Assembly (NCBI GenBank): GCA_012861695.1
Contig: JAAOOA010000399.1
Span: forward strand, 9,562,147-9,626,146
Direction of reading: 5' to 3'
From: Trematomus loennbergii
Lineage: Eukaryota; Chordata; Actinopteri; Perciformes; Nototheniidae
Length of the DNA stretch: 64,000 bases
This document shows positions 1 to 11,869 of the stretch, one piece after another. A program made the translations under genes and the position numbers. The notes beneath the pieces are model-generated. The model was not told the DNA's origin, ran no database searches, and saw only the letters and a list, made by a program, of their open reading frames with translations. Numbering within the stretch: position 1 is the stretch's first letter; every line of letters starts with the position of its first letter.

Positions 1-1154
1 TAATAAACGCAGGTCATATCTGACCCCCCCCCCGACACTAGCACGAACCACTTTTGTACACACAGCATTATTGTCTATATAACATCTATCATAACATTTG
101 TATTCATGAGTGCTATACAATAGCTACATTCTGGGTCTCATAACGCAGGTGGAGCTTCCCATCTGTGTGCATTACTTGACTTTACTCTACAAAACAAGTC
201 TGGCATTGTTGTGCTTCTGTAGGCAGACCACCCAATAATTCAGAGAATAAATCAGAACACAAATACACATTTTGAGATTTGTATTAACTAACATGTATTC
301 AAATATTTTCAAGTAGCCTGGTTTAAATCTTGCACTGACTTTGAATGTAGCACACATGAATCACCTTGATGCATCCCTTCAGCAGTTGCATGATAAACTG
401 TGGACTGCTTCCTTTCTCATTCTAAAGCCTGTTTGTTGGATGTCTTTGTGAGAGCGGGGCAGTCCAATACATTCACTGTTTACATAAACGGTAATCCACT
501 TTTCTGTTGAGTGCTATAGCCTATTTTCATGCCGTTTTGGAATGATTTCGGCTTCTGCACCTCACTCTACTTTTCTTTACCTTAGAATTTCCTTTCTGTG
601 TTTACATAAACAATAATATCTAATCATGTTCATTATAAGTAACTTACTTCTGCAAATGCTATAGTCATGTAAATACAACCTTCTTGTTCATGGCATTACT
701 ACAAATCCATTACATTTGTACAGTATATCCAGTAAGTTGTAGTAATTCAGTGGTACAAGCTGTAATGCGTGTTGCCTCTTTTGAACAGTTCCTGATTAAG
801 ATCAAGAAAACTAAGTCCAAACCTGTAACGAAAGTAAATGAGCTTTGATAACGGCCCGTTAAATGTGTCTGAGCTTTTCTACACACAGGAGTATGTAATG
901 CACCAATAATCACAACACACCACACAATGTAACATCTCTTTGATGGGCCCTTTAGGCAGTAGCGCCATGTCTTAAAAGAACATTTGACAATGTGGTGGAC
1001 AGAAATGATTATATAATGGAGTAATATAACCACTCTGCTGCCATTGACCTTACATCCATTTCAATATCTGCCTGATTGTGTTGTGTTCCCCTCTGTTTAA
1101 CTGCCTGCCTGCTGGGTTTGTGATTGGCTTGGTAAGCATAATATAATTCTGTTA

Positions 1155-1156
<2 letters not shown>
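1..1156. other. AT-rich stretch, no gene recognised
   Basis: I found no exon with conserved protein here. If the terminal exon at 1305-1406 is real, this is the last intron of that plus-strand gene. A C-run at 25-33 is the only simple-sequence feature of note. Confidence 0.4.
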
Positions 1157-1239
<83 letters not shown>

Positions 1240-1302
1240 ACGTGTGTGCACGTGTGTGCACGTGTGGTGCGTGTGTGCACGTGTGTGTGCACGTGTGTGT
1301 GT
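1157..1302. repeat. (TG)n microsatellite with CACGTG-bearing imperfect end
   Basis: A pure TG tract of about 82 bp (1157-1238) passes into an imperfect part where the E-box palindrome CACGTG recurs five times. It ends in TGTAG, immediately before the open frame at 1305. A TG-rich tract just upstream of a splice acceptor is a known arrangement, CFTR exon 9 being the textbook case. Here that role is inference. Confidence 0.9.
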
Positions 1303-1304
1303 AG

Positions 1305-1406
1305 GTCAAGAAGGGTCAGGTTCAGCCTAAGGATTCAGAAATGGAAGAAGCCAAGATGGAGAAGCTCCTCAGTCCGCTGAGGGAACCGGAGCAAAGCACA
1401 GTTTAA
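1305..1406 (+). CDS. Candidate terminal coding exon of an unidentified gene
   Basis: An AG at 1303-1304 is followed by 33 sense codons and TAA at 1404-1406. The peptide starts VKKGQVQPKDSEMEEAK and ends EPEQSTV. It is rich in Lys and Glu, with an amphipathic MEKLLSPL segment, and looks coding rather than random. The last residues, S-T-V, fit a class I PDZ-binding C-terminus. An ATTAAA polyadenylation-signal variant lies 110 bp downstream at 1517-1522. I could not assign a family. Earlier exons would lie to the left, outside the window. The acceptor has a TG repeat rather than a pyrimidine tract, which weakens the call. Confidence 0.4.
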   Translation, partial: VKKGQVQPKDSEMEEAKMEKLLSPLREPEQSTV

Positions 1407-3592
1407 CACGGCAACATGGTACAATCTTTCTTTATCGTTCATAAAAAAAGACGGTTCAGTTGCTCAGTGTGTGCAACAGTAAACAGCATTTCAAAAAAAA
1501 CGATTTGTATGAGTTTATTAAAAGGTTTTCATGTCATCTCTCTTAAGCTGTCAATACATTAATTATATGCAGTTAATAATGCATGTATTCATACTGCAGT
1601 ACATGTCAAACAGGCAACGTTAGAATTCCAATGCATTGATTGACCTCTTCTGCAGGATGTATTAAACACGTTCAGTATGTATTGTACAAGTTAATTAAGT
1701 GAAGGGGTGAGTTACTGCGAGTTAGACATAAATGAGCGTAATAGATTAAGCATTTATGGAACATATCCAGACAAACTATCTTGGATGGCACACGCCGTCC
1801 TGGGCAGCGGTCCAGCTGGAAGCCTTTGAATATCCCATCTACGGAGAGAACTTTGCTTTGAGTCATGGCTGTCTCTATCTTTATTTTGCCTTTTCCTCCA
1901 TTCCTCTCGGTCCTAATGATCTTGTCCTTCAGTAAAGCACCACCCAGTGCTCTGAAGCTCAACTGGAATCAGATGCTGCCACAGTGCTGTCTTTCTTCCC
2001 CCCTCTGCTACAGAGAAATCCTCTGCCCTTCACATCTTCCTGCGAACACATGCAGCTCTCTCTCCCTTAAGTGTGATTCATTACTTCGATGGCTGCTCCA
2101 TCACCTTATTTTTTACAGACAATGCGTAACAGATTACTCTGGCATTGGGGTTCAAATGAGATTTCAGCTGCACCAGTTACCTTGTTACTGTGGTAATAAG
2201 AAGCATTATGCAGGTTTGGGCAAATAACTGTTTATTTTAAGTTTTGTTGATTGTTTTGTCATATTTGGGTTGAATGGAAATTTGGTCCAGTAGTTAGAAT
2301 CAGAGGTCACAATGTCATGGCAACAACAGAAGTATTCCCAGAGTGTACCTGTAGAAATATTTCAGTGATGAATGTTTTTGTAATAACGCAGTGTACCTTG
2401 CTGTCAGTCACAGTGCAATTGTTGGCACTCTGACTGGCAAAGTTGGACATTTTCTTTCTCTACACACACAGCAGAAGCTTTATTAGACATATTTACTATT
2501 TGCTTGCTTTTGTTGTGTTGCATGGTAGTGAGAACTTTCACCTGGATCGCCTCTTAAAGTAGGCTTTGGCAATATGTCAATATATCAATATTGTGATACG
2601 ACACTGGATATCGTCTTAGATTTGGAGTAAGGCATTTTCATAATCTGGTATTGCTATCTAAGCTAACTTGAATTTAGTTTTCCAACTTACTTTACTGAAA
2701 CGCAGTCATCTCGGGTTTGCTTCATTCCCAGCTTTTCAAATTCCAAAGGTAATTGCAGCATCAGTGTGTAACTCTCGTTAGCTGAAAGCCTTGAAGGTAA
2801 GTTTAACATACACATAAATCTTTTTAACTCTACAACATGCCTTGTTGAGTCTGAAGTAGCATCTCCAGTGATCGTGATTAAATGCTTAAGTATTGGTATT
2901 GGTTAAATGCTTAAGTATACGTGTGGTGGGAAAACGTGCACAGCTTCTGTTCGCCATCTGTAGAATTCCACATGATTGATCCCTTTAAGTGTCCGTCCTG
3001 TGATTCAGTCCAGAGTGAGTGGGCCATGACGTACAGCCACAAGCAGATGTCAGTGTGAGGGCCGTGTTGAAGAGGAAACAAATCTCATCTAAGCCTCTCC
3101 AGTCCTTATGTAACCCTCAGCAGGGCGCTATGCCGCACGTATTTATGAGTGACAATGACACACACACACACAGAAGCTCAAGTCCATGCTCTCAGCAATA
3201 TACTGGGGTTCTTGTTTTTTTTCGAGAATAAGAGGATATATTTAGAAACCTAAAACAACATGCTATTCGCTCTTTGTGTAAGGAACATTTCATTATTTTG
3301 GCCTTTTTGAATCAAGCATCCATATTGATGGCCATGCAATTTTTGTCAAACTGTGTGTTGAACGCATCGCCATTCTCCATGCTAAATGATCGAATAAGTG
3401 ATGGTTGAAAGAAGTGTCTCCTCACTCCACCATAATTCATCCTCGCCATTTTTGTGAGGCACAGCCACTCAGACCAGAAGCTAATTTGAATAAGAACCAC
3501 TAACAGGTCCCGTTGCTCCCTCAGTCCTCTCTCCAGTGGAGGTGTGCACCGAGACGATCGCTTGTTGCTACATTTGACTCTTCGCTCTGCAG
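1407..3592. other. Intergenic stretch with a transposon remnant
   Basis: No coding exon was recognised. The part around 2560-2630, with repeated CAATAT and GATAT words, resembles the end of a common fish non-autonomous DNA transposon, recalled from general experience and not checked. A short CA tract lies near 3160. ORFs here lack any domain or splice context. Confidence 0.4.
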
Positions 3593-3805
3593 TCAGGAGG
3601 TCAACAGGTACTTGTGCTCGTTCCCCGGCTGGGTTTCTCCCTCGATCGGAGCCAGCACCGGCAGCCTCTCCGGGCTGGAGGGGACCCCGCAGGCTCGGTA
3701 GAGGATCAGACAGAGAAGAAGTAGGAGGATGGCAACTAATGCGTTGCAGGCGATGGCCACCAACGCAGCTGTGGACAGTCCTGTCACGCTGTCTTCAGAT
3801 TCCAT
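3593..3805 (-). CDS. Putative 70-residue single-pass membrane protein
   Basis: An ATG at 3805-3803 in strong Kozak context (A at -3, G at +4) opens a 70-codon frame ending in TGA. Residues 1-10 are acidic (MESEDSVTGL). Residues about 11-36 form one hydrophobic helix with a long Leu run (AILLLLLCLILY). It is followed by Arg and Cys (RAC), then a Pro/Glu-rich tail ending EHKYLLTS. Acidic residues before the helix and Arg after it predict an outside N-terminus and a cytoplasmic tail with a possible palmitoylated Cys. The frame extends upstream without an ATG as far as a possible CAG acceptor, so a 5' UTR exon could be spliced on. I do not recognise the family. A chance ORF is possible, but the ordered domain layout argues for a real gene. 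Confidence 0.45.
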   Translation of the reverse strand: MESEDSVTGLSTAALVAIACNALVAILLLLLCLILYRACGVPSSPERLPVLAPIEGETQPGNEHKYLLTS

Positions 3806-6800
3806 CGTAAAGGCCTGGACTGCAGTGTCGGTCAACTTAGATGTTAGATCTCAAGTTGGTTCCATAATGTCCATAGTTTATTGTTATGAAATGAGACGGA
3901 GCATCAACAACGTATTTAATACTTATTTGAAGAAGCTTGAATCCATTTGATTATGATTACTCATGTCCACAGATTGACTAAACTTACTGTATTCCCGTCA
4001 GGTTTTTCAATACCGTAATATGATGCGGGAAAATCAATATGTATTGTAACTGTAGAAAGGGACTGTTCCTTGGCAGGATGCACATTGTGTTTTGCTGAAT
4101 ATTTAGATTCGACAACAGCAGGAAAGTCTGTCTGTAGCTTTCACTTAAGAGATTGATGTGCACTCCTCCAGGCTCCGTTTTTCTTTTGAGCTTCTTCAAG
4201 GTGACACACCACCGCTCCACCATACAGATGAGCCCCGCAGCAGTTTCTGGAAATGCTGACTGCTCTCCTTTGCACTATAACAAGATCCCAATTCCAACTG
4301 TAAAAGAAGAACAAACAGAACATTTGGTAGTAATTGAACACAAGCAGAGATGGGACATCAGAACAACATATTTAACTAATTCTATATAACCTTAAATATA
4401 CAAATTCATCACATGCAGAGAGAGATAGCTGCGTCAAGGATCTTTTATTTAACTAGATCTGAACAGGTGATGAGAAACCGTTCAAAGACAAACTAGTCAC
4501 AGAAACCTTTCAGTGCTTATTTTTTAGGCTTTACTGTCAATTGAAATTAGTGACCAAACTGAAAAAGACATCAGGTCACAGACGGGGTCTAATAGATTGG
4601 AGAAATGCTGGTCAACAAAGGATGTTTTGTATCATAAAGTCCATCAAAAAAAATGTATGACATTTCAATTTTCACTTCTGTTTAGTTCCTTAGAGAGTCT
4701 GGTCTTGGGGATGTATATCCTGTACCAGTAAATAATCATTAAATTACTTTTCAATGAATGAAATGAATATTGTAATATTAATAATGTAATTCTACAATTA
4801 TCAGACATACTACAGAAAATAATACATTTGTATCCCTATTCAAGCAAAAACGCAATCTGCAAAACCGAAATACCACTGCCATTATTAGCTCATTTTGTGT
4901 CCATTTAGTGTCAAAGTCCAGGTTTAGAAGCCCTGTTATTTAAATGTGTATTGTACTCACACTTCATATTCCTAATTAAGTCTAATTGATCACAGACTTA
5001 CACAAACAATACGCAGTTCTAGGAAACGGCAATGCTTTAATGGGATTAATGGAAACAGGTGGGGGTCAGTACAGGCCAACATCCCATTGGTTCTGTGCAA
5101 GCCTCCAACCACACAGCAGTCAGCCGCACTTTGCAGTGTGTACTAGTGTACTAGTGTTTCACCAAAATAAGCCCACATCCTGTGTTGAATCAGATTTTGC
5201 ATACCTTTTGTTTTAAATGCACTATCCCTCTCTACCACACAGGTCTAATTCTTCGTAACCCTTCAAATTATCATGTGCACTTCAGGCGGCCCGTATGCAA
5301 ATATGAAAACACAATCTCAGGAACCATTGAAATTCTCTCCCATTATTTTCCCATTTGGTAAATTAGCATATCCAGACATTTACATAATCTTTTAGTGCGA
5401 TAAAGATTAGAATAAACGTATGCTACAGACGACAAATAGTGTTTACCGTACCTGTCAGTGGCCAGCGCTTATTTAAAAATCCAAAATATTTGTTAGGTTA
5501 CTTTATTTGTGGCAAGTTGAATATAGAAGTTGCAAATGATTAAAATGAAAATATATCACTTATTTTGAGAATTGATCAAATATATTCTCATGTTGACATT
5601 TGAGTTATAGAGTGAGTCTTGGTCACATGCTGAGACGGATTGGTTTAAAACAAAAGAGCATCTCTGTGCAATTTCCTCTATGCAATAAAGACACCAACAT
5701 TTAATTGTGTTTACTATTACTGTTAATGCTGTAAAAACGTTCTCTTCTCGAGTGGATGCAATTCTGTTAGAAATACAAAAGTTAGCATACAACTCAACAA
5801 ATATTGACAGATATATTGTATATTGACTTACAATTGGCCTTAATGTGCAATTGGAAAACAACCCAGTGGTAAAGTGGCCCTAGTTCTCATTGCAGAGGTT
5901 TTGTTCTGAAGTAATACATAAGTGGCGAAGAGCGTGAGTGCAGGCACATCCTGTGAGGAAAAGCTTGTGATTCACAGAGATGAGTCCCTGACTGAATTAC
6001 CTCATTCTCCCTCTCAGTCAATTCTTAATCTGTTTGTCTCTTTCTCTCTGGGTTGCACAAAAACACCAAACATGTCTACGTTGAGCTGTCTGGAAACCTT
6101 GACAGCACTATCACACCCAGACCCTTCTCACCTGTTATCAATCAGTCAGGTCTGTTGATCAGATCTCCCTGCCTCAGTGGAGTTTATAGACCCACAACCC
6201 TAAGAGGAAACCCTGCTGTGTGTGACAGGTGGATTTGATAAAGAGTGTTTCATCCAGCGGAGAGGAGCCTTTAGAGATTGAGGAGGATTGTTTTTCAACA
6301 CAAACAATTTATAACTTCCCCTGAGTGTCTGAGGAAGCAGCAATCCCAACTACAGATCTCCTTGTGTATCATTACTTAATTTAGTGCCGTATTACGTCAC
6401 AGGAAAAACATCTGTCCTACTGTCTGGATGTTTACACATTTTTTTTATTTGTTGTGCTGTCACATGCAAAGCCTCAGATTCATACTTGTTGCTGACTTAC
6501 CTCGCAGACTCAGCCGACAGTTTCTCTTCTGATTTAAAATCCTCCGTCAGGCTTCCTCCTCTGCTTTCCGTTTTTAAGGATAACAGTTCCCTCTTCAGCT
6601 GTCTACCGTACTTTATCCCTTCTCTCATCCCTGCCTCTGCCTCACCCTCATCCTCTCCATCTGCTCGGCTGCACTACACACATCTGAAGTCTAGGCTGGA
6701 CTGCACACTCGATGGGGAGAGAGAAAGAGGGAGAGAGAGAGAGAGAGGAGGGCTGTGCAAGTCGATGTCAGCAGTGATATCAAGCGTAAGAGAGAGCGGA

Positions 6801-7075
6801 TCGGGTTGGATGTAATTACACAGGGCTTCTGCTGCAGACAGGAGTGGGGGGGAGGTTGTTACGGAGAACAAGCAAAGCGGCCTGTCAGATGAAACAATGA
6901 CTTCAGTCTCGCAGGGTACAGCCAAACAAATAGTTTCTACTTCTTCTACGCAGGACTGGGAACAGAGGGAGACATGCTTGGTTATTATGAGAGGAAGCCA
7001 CATTTAGGACCAATCAAGGACATTGTTTTCCTTACAAGTGGTACACTCGGTACAAAGCAAGGGTAAACAGTTTAC
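3806..7075. other. Intergenic stretch, no supported gene
   Basis: AT-rich sequence with scattered short ORFs that show no domain, no splice context and no family resemblance. A GA-rich purine run lies at about 6717-6750. If the ORF at 3593-3805 has an upstream exon, it should lie in the right part of this stretch. Confidence 0.4.
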
Positions 7076-7603
7076 TTAAAGGTCCCCTATGATACTGTTT
7101 TACATCAATATATTATAGGTCTCAGATATATACAAAACATGTCTCTGAAGTGTTTGGCTCGAAATACCAAACAGATCATGCATTGCAGCATCCCATAATC
7201 CCCTCTGTTTCAGCCCTGTTTCAAAAGTGCTGATTCTCTGTCTGTTACTTTAGATGAAAATAAGGAGCCCCTCCCAACGCCCCTCTGAGAGATATTTGGT
7301 TAAAAAGAACACAATGGTGCTCTAGGAGGAGATTCAGGTGATAAGGTGGGGGGGGGGTTACCTTGGTTGGTTATTGGCTAATGGTTACTAAGCCAAAACA
7401 TTGTTATGACATCACAAAGTGGCTCATGGGTTAGGGTAATCAGCTCATTTTCAGACAGGTTTTTATATAAATGGATCAGGACAAAAAGTGAGCAAATCTT
7501 TTTTCCTGAAACGTTCAGACTCTCTTTACACAGAGGGGAGGGGACACATGTTTATGTATAAGAGACGTGAAAAAGTGGATTTTGCATAATAGGTGACCTT
7601 TAA
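7076..7603. mobile_element. TTAA-flanked non-autonomous DNA transposon, family A copy 1
   Basis: TTAA at 7076-7079 and 7600-7603 bounds about 520 bp. The ends are imperfect inverted repeats: AGGTCCCCTATGATAC on the left and, read inward, AGGTCACCTATTATGC on the right. The same ends and the same subterminal block (ACATGTTTATGTATAA) recur at 14279-14983. TTAA target duplication is characteristic of piggyBac-type transposases. No transposase ORF is present, so this is a MITE. Confidence 0.75.
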
Positions 7604-9220
7604 CTTTCCCCTGTCTGTCTATGGAGGTTTCTGTGGTTTTTCTACCCTCCAATAATATATTTGTTTGTTTTTTCTTTTAATTTACCAAAGTGGATACCAA
7701 AAGAAGTTACAACAACATCAGAAATATTAACACGTAATAGAATACAAAAAGAGAAGAGGGAGGGGGGAGACACAAAAAGAGGAGAGAAGAAAGGATATTG
7801 TGCTATTTAATCACGCTCAGTGAGGTATAGGGAGACTCCAATATAAAGAAGACTCAGCTCTGGATGTACTTCAGGAAAGGAGACAAGTTTTTTAATAAAA
7901 GGGATCCTATTGTCGGTTAGGATTGATCTCCTCCGCCTTGCTTGTACTTTCCTGACGTTGATGGTGCCCGATGAATACATAAGTCATGAAACCCATTGGG
8001 GTTGTCATTTGGAGACTAATGCTCGCACATGAATTGAAAGTAAACCAGGTAGCATTTTGAAAAGTCACACATCGCATAAACCGGCCCTTTATAGCTCGTC
8101 TGATCAATATTAATACATGGTCAATCTAAATAAGCTGTAAAACTATCACTGTGGTGGTAGGGTATTCAAAAAGTAACACTATGGAACTTCTTACAGTACG
8201 ATGTCAGCACAGCGATGTCTTAAAGGAGGCAAAGCAGCTGACAAAGCAGAGGGAAACAATTAGTGTTGCAGCTAGAGCCGGGCCTGCACACAAAGTGATA
8301 AGAACTTGCTTGAGGGCATGAAAAGATTTGTTCTCTTATGAAGAAGAGAGAATGATGAAATAGAAATTCAACTTCCTAATTAACATTTTATGCCATTTTT
8401 GACAAAGATGAACTGACAAAAAATAAGATCCTCATTAGAAATCATAAGGAAAAGAAACGGAACTGCAGTCAATCAATGTCTTGGCCACATATTGTGTTGA
8501 CATTTTATTCAAACAGTGCTCCCTTTTTCTCTCTTTCTCTTTGTATACATGGGACAGACTTTGCACAATATTATTAATTATTTTCAATACAAGTAGTCAA
8601 AGTCAAAGTCAACTTTATTGTCAATCTCAAAATGTGTTTGTACACACAGAAAGATCAAAATACTGTTTCCCACAGTCCCGAGGTATAAAATAACACATTA
8701 AAATACAAGAACACTCAATAATTTACAAAAAAACACAAAATAACAGTTTACTTCAAAAGTAAGCAGGATATATAATAACAAAAAAGTGTACATAGTGCAA
8801 ATGAGAGTGCAAACTATTGTCCATAGCAGCATAAAAAGTGACAGGTGCTGGATTTGTTGTGTCTGTGTGTGTGGTGGGGGGGGGGGGGTGTTAAAGAAGA
8901 AGGGAGAGGTGGGAGGGGGCGGAGAGAGAGAGAAAGTAGTCCCTTCCACCACATTTCCATTTGCCTTATGACTTTGTTATGGTGGCATATCCTTTTAAAA
9001 CTCTGACATCATTGAAATAACCTAATTTTACTTCTAACTAGAGACTGTTACAATGGCATTCATTCCAATACCTAAAAGACTGATATCAAATGTTGAATTT
9101 ATTTGGAATCAAAGGTTTATTCCAATAATTTATTAACAAGTAAAGTTATGTTGTAACATATACACTCACTGTCAGAGTGGACACAATCTGCCTATGTATA
9201 CTGGTGTTTGTCATCAGTTT
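7604..9220. other. Intergenic stretch with a LINE 3'-end-like piece
   Basis: The block at about 8596-8710 (AAAGTCAACTTTATTGTCAA and following) resembles a 3' end of fish LINEs in reverse orientation, from memory of fish repeats. G-runs lie at about 7347-7355 and 8875-8888. No coding exon was recognised. Confidence 0.4.
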
Positions 9221-9570
9221 ATTATAACCAGGGGTGCACATAACTGGTACGCAGGTACGCATGCGCGGCAACAATCTGAAATGCGTACCGTCACTTGTGT
9301 CACAAAGCGCATTTGCGTACCGACGTACTTGTGAAGCTTTTCCAGAAGGCGGTTAGTTCACCGGACGACAGAGTCGGTCTCCGTGTGCACAGACAGGGCT
9401 GCTGTTAACGTCGGTCTGTACAGCAGCCCTGCGCTAAAACAGCTGATCACAACGTTCACACGCTCCGCAGTCATGAAGCTCTGTACTCCACTACCACCAC
9501 CCACCCCACCCCCCCCCCCCCCCCCCCCCGTTACCTCACTGAGAAAGTTGTGTGCACCCCTGATTATAAC
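9221..9570. mobile_element. hAT-like non-autonomous transposon with 8-bp target duplication
   Basis: The element at 9229-9562 (334 bp) begins CAGGGGTGCACA and ends with a near-perfect inverted copy, TGTGCACCCCTG. It is flanked on both sides by the identical octamer ATTATAAC (9221-9228 and 9563-9570). The 8-bp duplication and CAGGG termini are diagnostic of hAT transposons. The interior is CpG-rich with recurring GCGTAC words, unlike the AT-rich flanks, and holds a C-run at about 9511-9529. It has no transposase. Confidence 0.85.
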
Positions 9571-11478
9571 ATAGTTTGAAGGCATGATCATAAAGAAAAC
9601 ATTTAGCTTTAGTCCCCTCTAGAGGCCAAAAATATAATTACTGGCAAGTGTAGAGCAGACTTTGCTAAAGTACTTTGTAGACTAACAGGCTTCATGCTGC
9701 AGCTTCCCTTTAGAAGTACTGTTTCAATCATATTGCAACCTATTGATATAATTGGTAAAAGATTACAAAAATATATGATGTTATGCCAAAGAAACCCACA
9801 GAGTTATCCTGTTTTAGCGAAACTATGCTCAGAATAAGACTAAATAGGACGGATGAGGGTTTGAAATCAGCCCTTGGATATCTTTCTAACATACACTCAT
9901 ATTTCAAGATGCCAGCATTTGGGATCAAAGTCAGTTATCACTTGGAGAGAAAAAAGCAGATTCAAAACAGATTGGCACCTTGGCTGTGCGTGGGCAGGAC
10001 AAACTGTAACTCTGTTTTAGCTGCCAAAACGTAACAGCAGACACACATATTCCCAGAAGCAAAGGCGGAACAAGACAAGGAACAGCAAGAACATATCTGC
10101 ACACACCTGTAACAGCAGAAAATATAGGACTTCTAACACGTTCATCTATCATCTGGTTGCCCTAAATCTGAAGGCTATGCACCTGTGGAAAAGATATTAC
10201 AATCATTGAAAAAAGAACTGAAAATATGTGGAAGGGAAACTTCTCTTGGAACTTATTCTGCTGCCGGATTTAGAAAGGTGCGGGAAGCAATATAGGCAGA
10301 GGTCTGTTTGGAGATATCAATTCTTTATTGTTTTCACCTCCTTTCTGTTTGACTTCAAGAGCTTCAAAATGAGTTTAAATCTGCTGAGGAATGTTCGGCT
10401 CTCACATCAGGCTTTCCACTGAAATACATAACTTGAGACTTGAGTTAGAGTCATACTAATAGTTAATTAACAGTAAATACAATTCAATGAGAATTTCAAT
10501 AAGGAAGTCAGTGTTGAATTTCAGATGCATATTCAATTCCAGATCATTTTATTATAATTTGTGTATCTGCAGCTCTTTACTGAAGGAGTGATTATGATGT
10601 TTTTAATATAGTGTATACTAGATATATTTTGTCAGTTAAAACACAAGCCTTTTATTTTTTGTATTTACTAACAATGAAGGATAGAGGTTTAACCCCTCAT
10701 TTTATGTTGAATGTGGAATTATGGAAATGAAGCATAACCATAAATGTCTCTTGAAAATCCCAGATATGTTGTTGTTGACATTTTGGCACAGATCACATGA
10801 GCTTGGCCCTCTGCTGAAAAGTCTTCTAAATGATCCTCTGCCTTACTATAAAACGCAAACGTTCCCGTGTACATATGGCCTTAAATGTAATCACATATAC
10901 CCCACCTTTACTGATAACATCTCATGACACGTCTCGTAACAAAATCCTTTATTTCCTAGTAATAAGCCTGGTTGTCTTCGCACTGCAGCGTTCTAATGTT
11001 CCCCAGCACACCCAACACCACCTCTAGCTGGAACACACCCACACACACCCAGAGTTAATAAGGATTATGTTTCAGAATGAAACTGAAGAACTGCAGGATT
11101 GCATTTCACAAGAAATCTGTTTTCAGAGTGGTTGCGGTTTTGAATTTCCTCAGGTTTCAGTGGTTTCAGTGTGCTCAGTTAGCCTGTGTTAGCCTCACTG
11201 TATGTAATAATCACTCTCTATTCAGTTCATGGTGAACGTGTTGTGTTATAATACATAACACTACAAGAGGAAGCTTCAAAAGAATGTCTACTGTGCATAC
11301 AACACAGTCATGACCCAGTTTGTCACACTGAATTTTCTACCACATGTGTGTTTTCAAAGGTCATTTCTGTCATAAATAACAGCAGGTCAGAATAAAAATA
11401 ATAACCTAAGAGAAGTGTATCTAAAAAAAAATCCTATAACAGTACATCTAATGTTGTTGTTTTTTTTTTTAAATACAC
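9571..11478. other. AT-rich intergenic stretch
   Basis: No gene is supported. Several open frames exist but none shows a domain or a splice-consistent structure. The stretch may contain decayed retroelement sequence, but I could not fix its boundaries. Confidence 0.35.
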
Positions 11479-11869
11479 TTAAAGGTAGGGTAGGTAAGAA
11501 TGGAGAAACCAGCTCAAGTGCGCTAGAATTTGAAAGTACAAACCGAAGAAAACATCTGCCCTTCCTTCAGACTTCCTTACAGAGCCCCTCCTCCAACACA
11601 CACGAACGTGCACATGACCAATGAGGCACGAGATACATTTGTGCACGAGATGGAAGACTGACAGGCAGGTAGGCCATCCAGTTATCTGCCGCGGGCCGAG
11701 GCAGATAATTGGTCGTGCTTTTTACAGCGCCACGGCTTCCACAGATGAAATGTTTTTATGTATTTATTGTCAAAGCATTTCATTTATTCATTGCTATCGG
11801 GATGTTAAGAGCATTCCATGGAATATAACAAACAGTGTTTCTGAAGTGAATTACCTACCCCACCTTTAA
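11479..11869. mobile_element. TTAA-flanked MITE, family B copy 1
   Basis: TTAA at 11479-11482 and 11866-11869 encloses termini AGGTAGGGTAGGTAAG and, read inward from the right, AGGTGGGGTAGGTAAT. A closely similar copy of the same length class lies at 35895-36282 inside msi1. The TTAA target and matched inverted ends point to a piggyBac-type mobiliser. There is no coding capacity. Confidence 0.8.
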
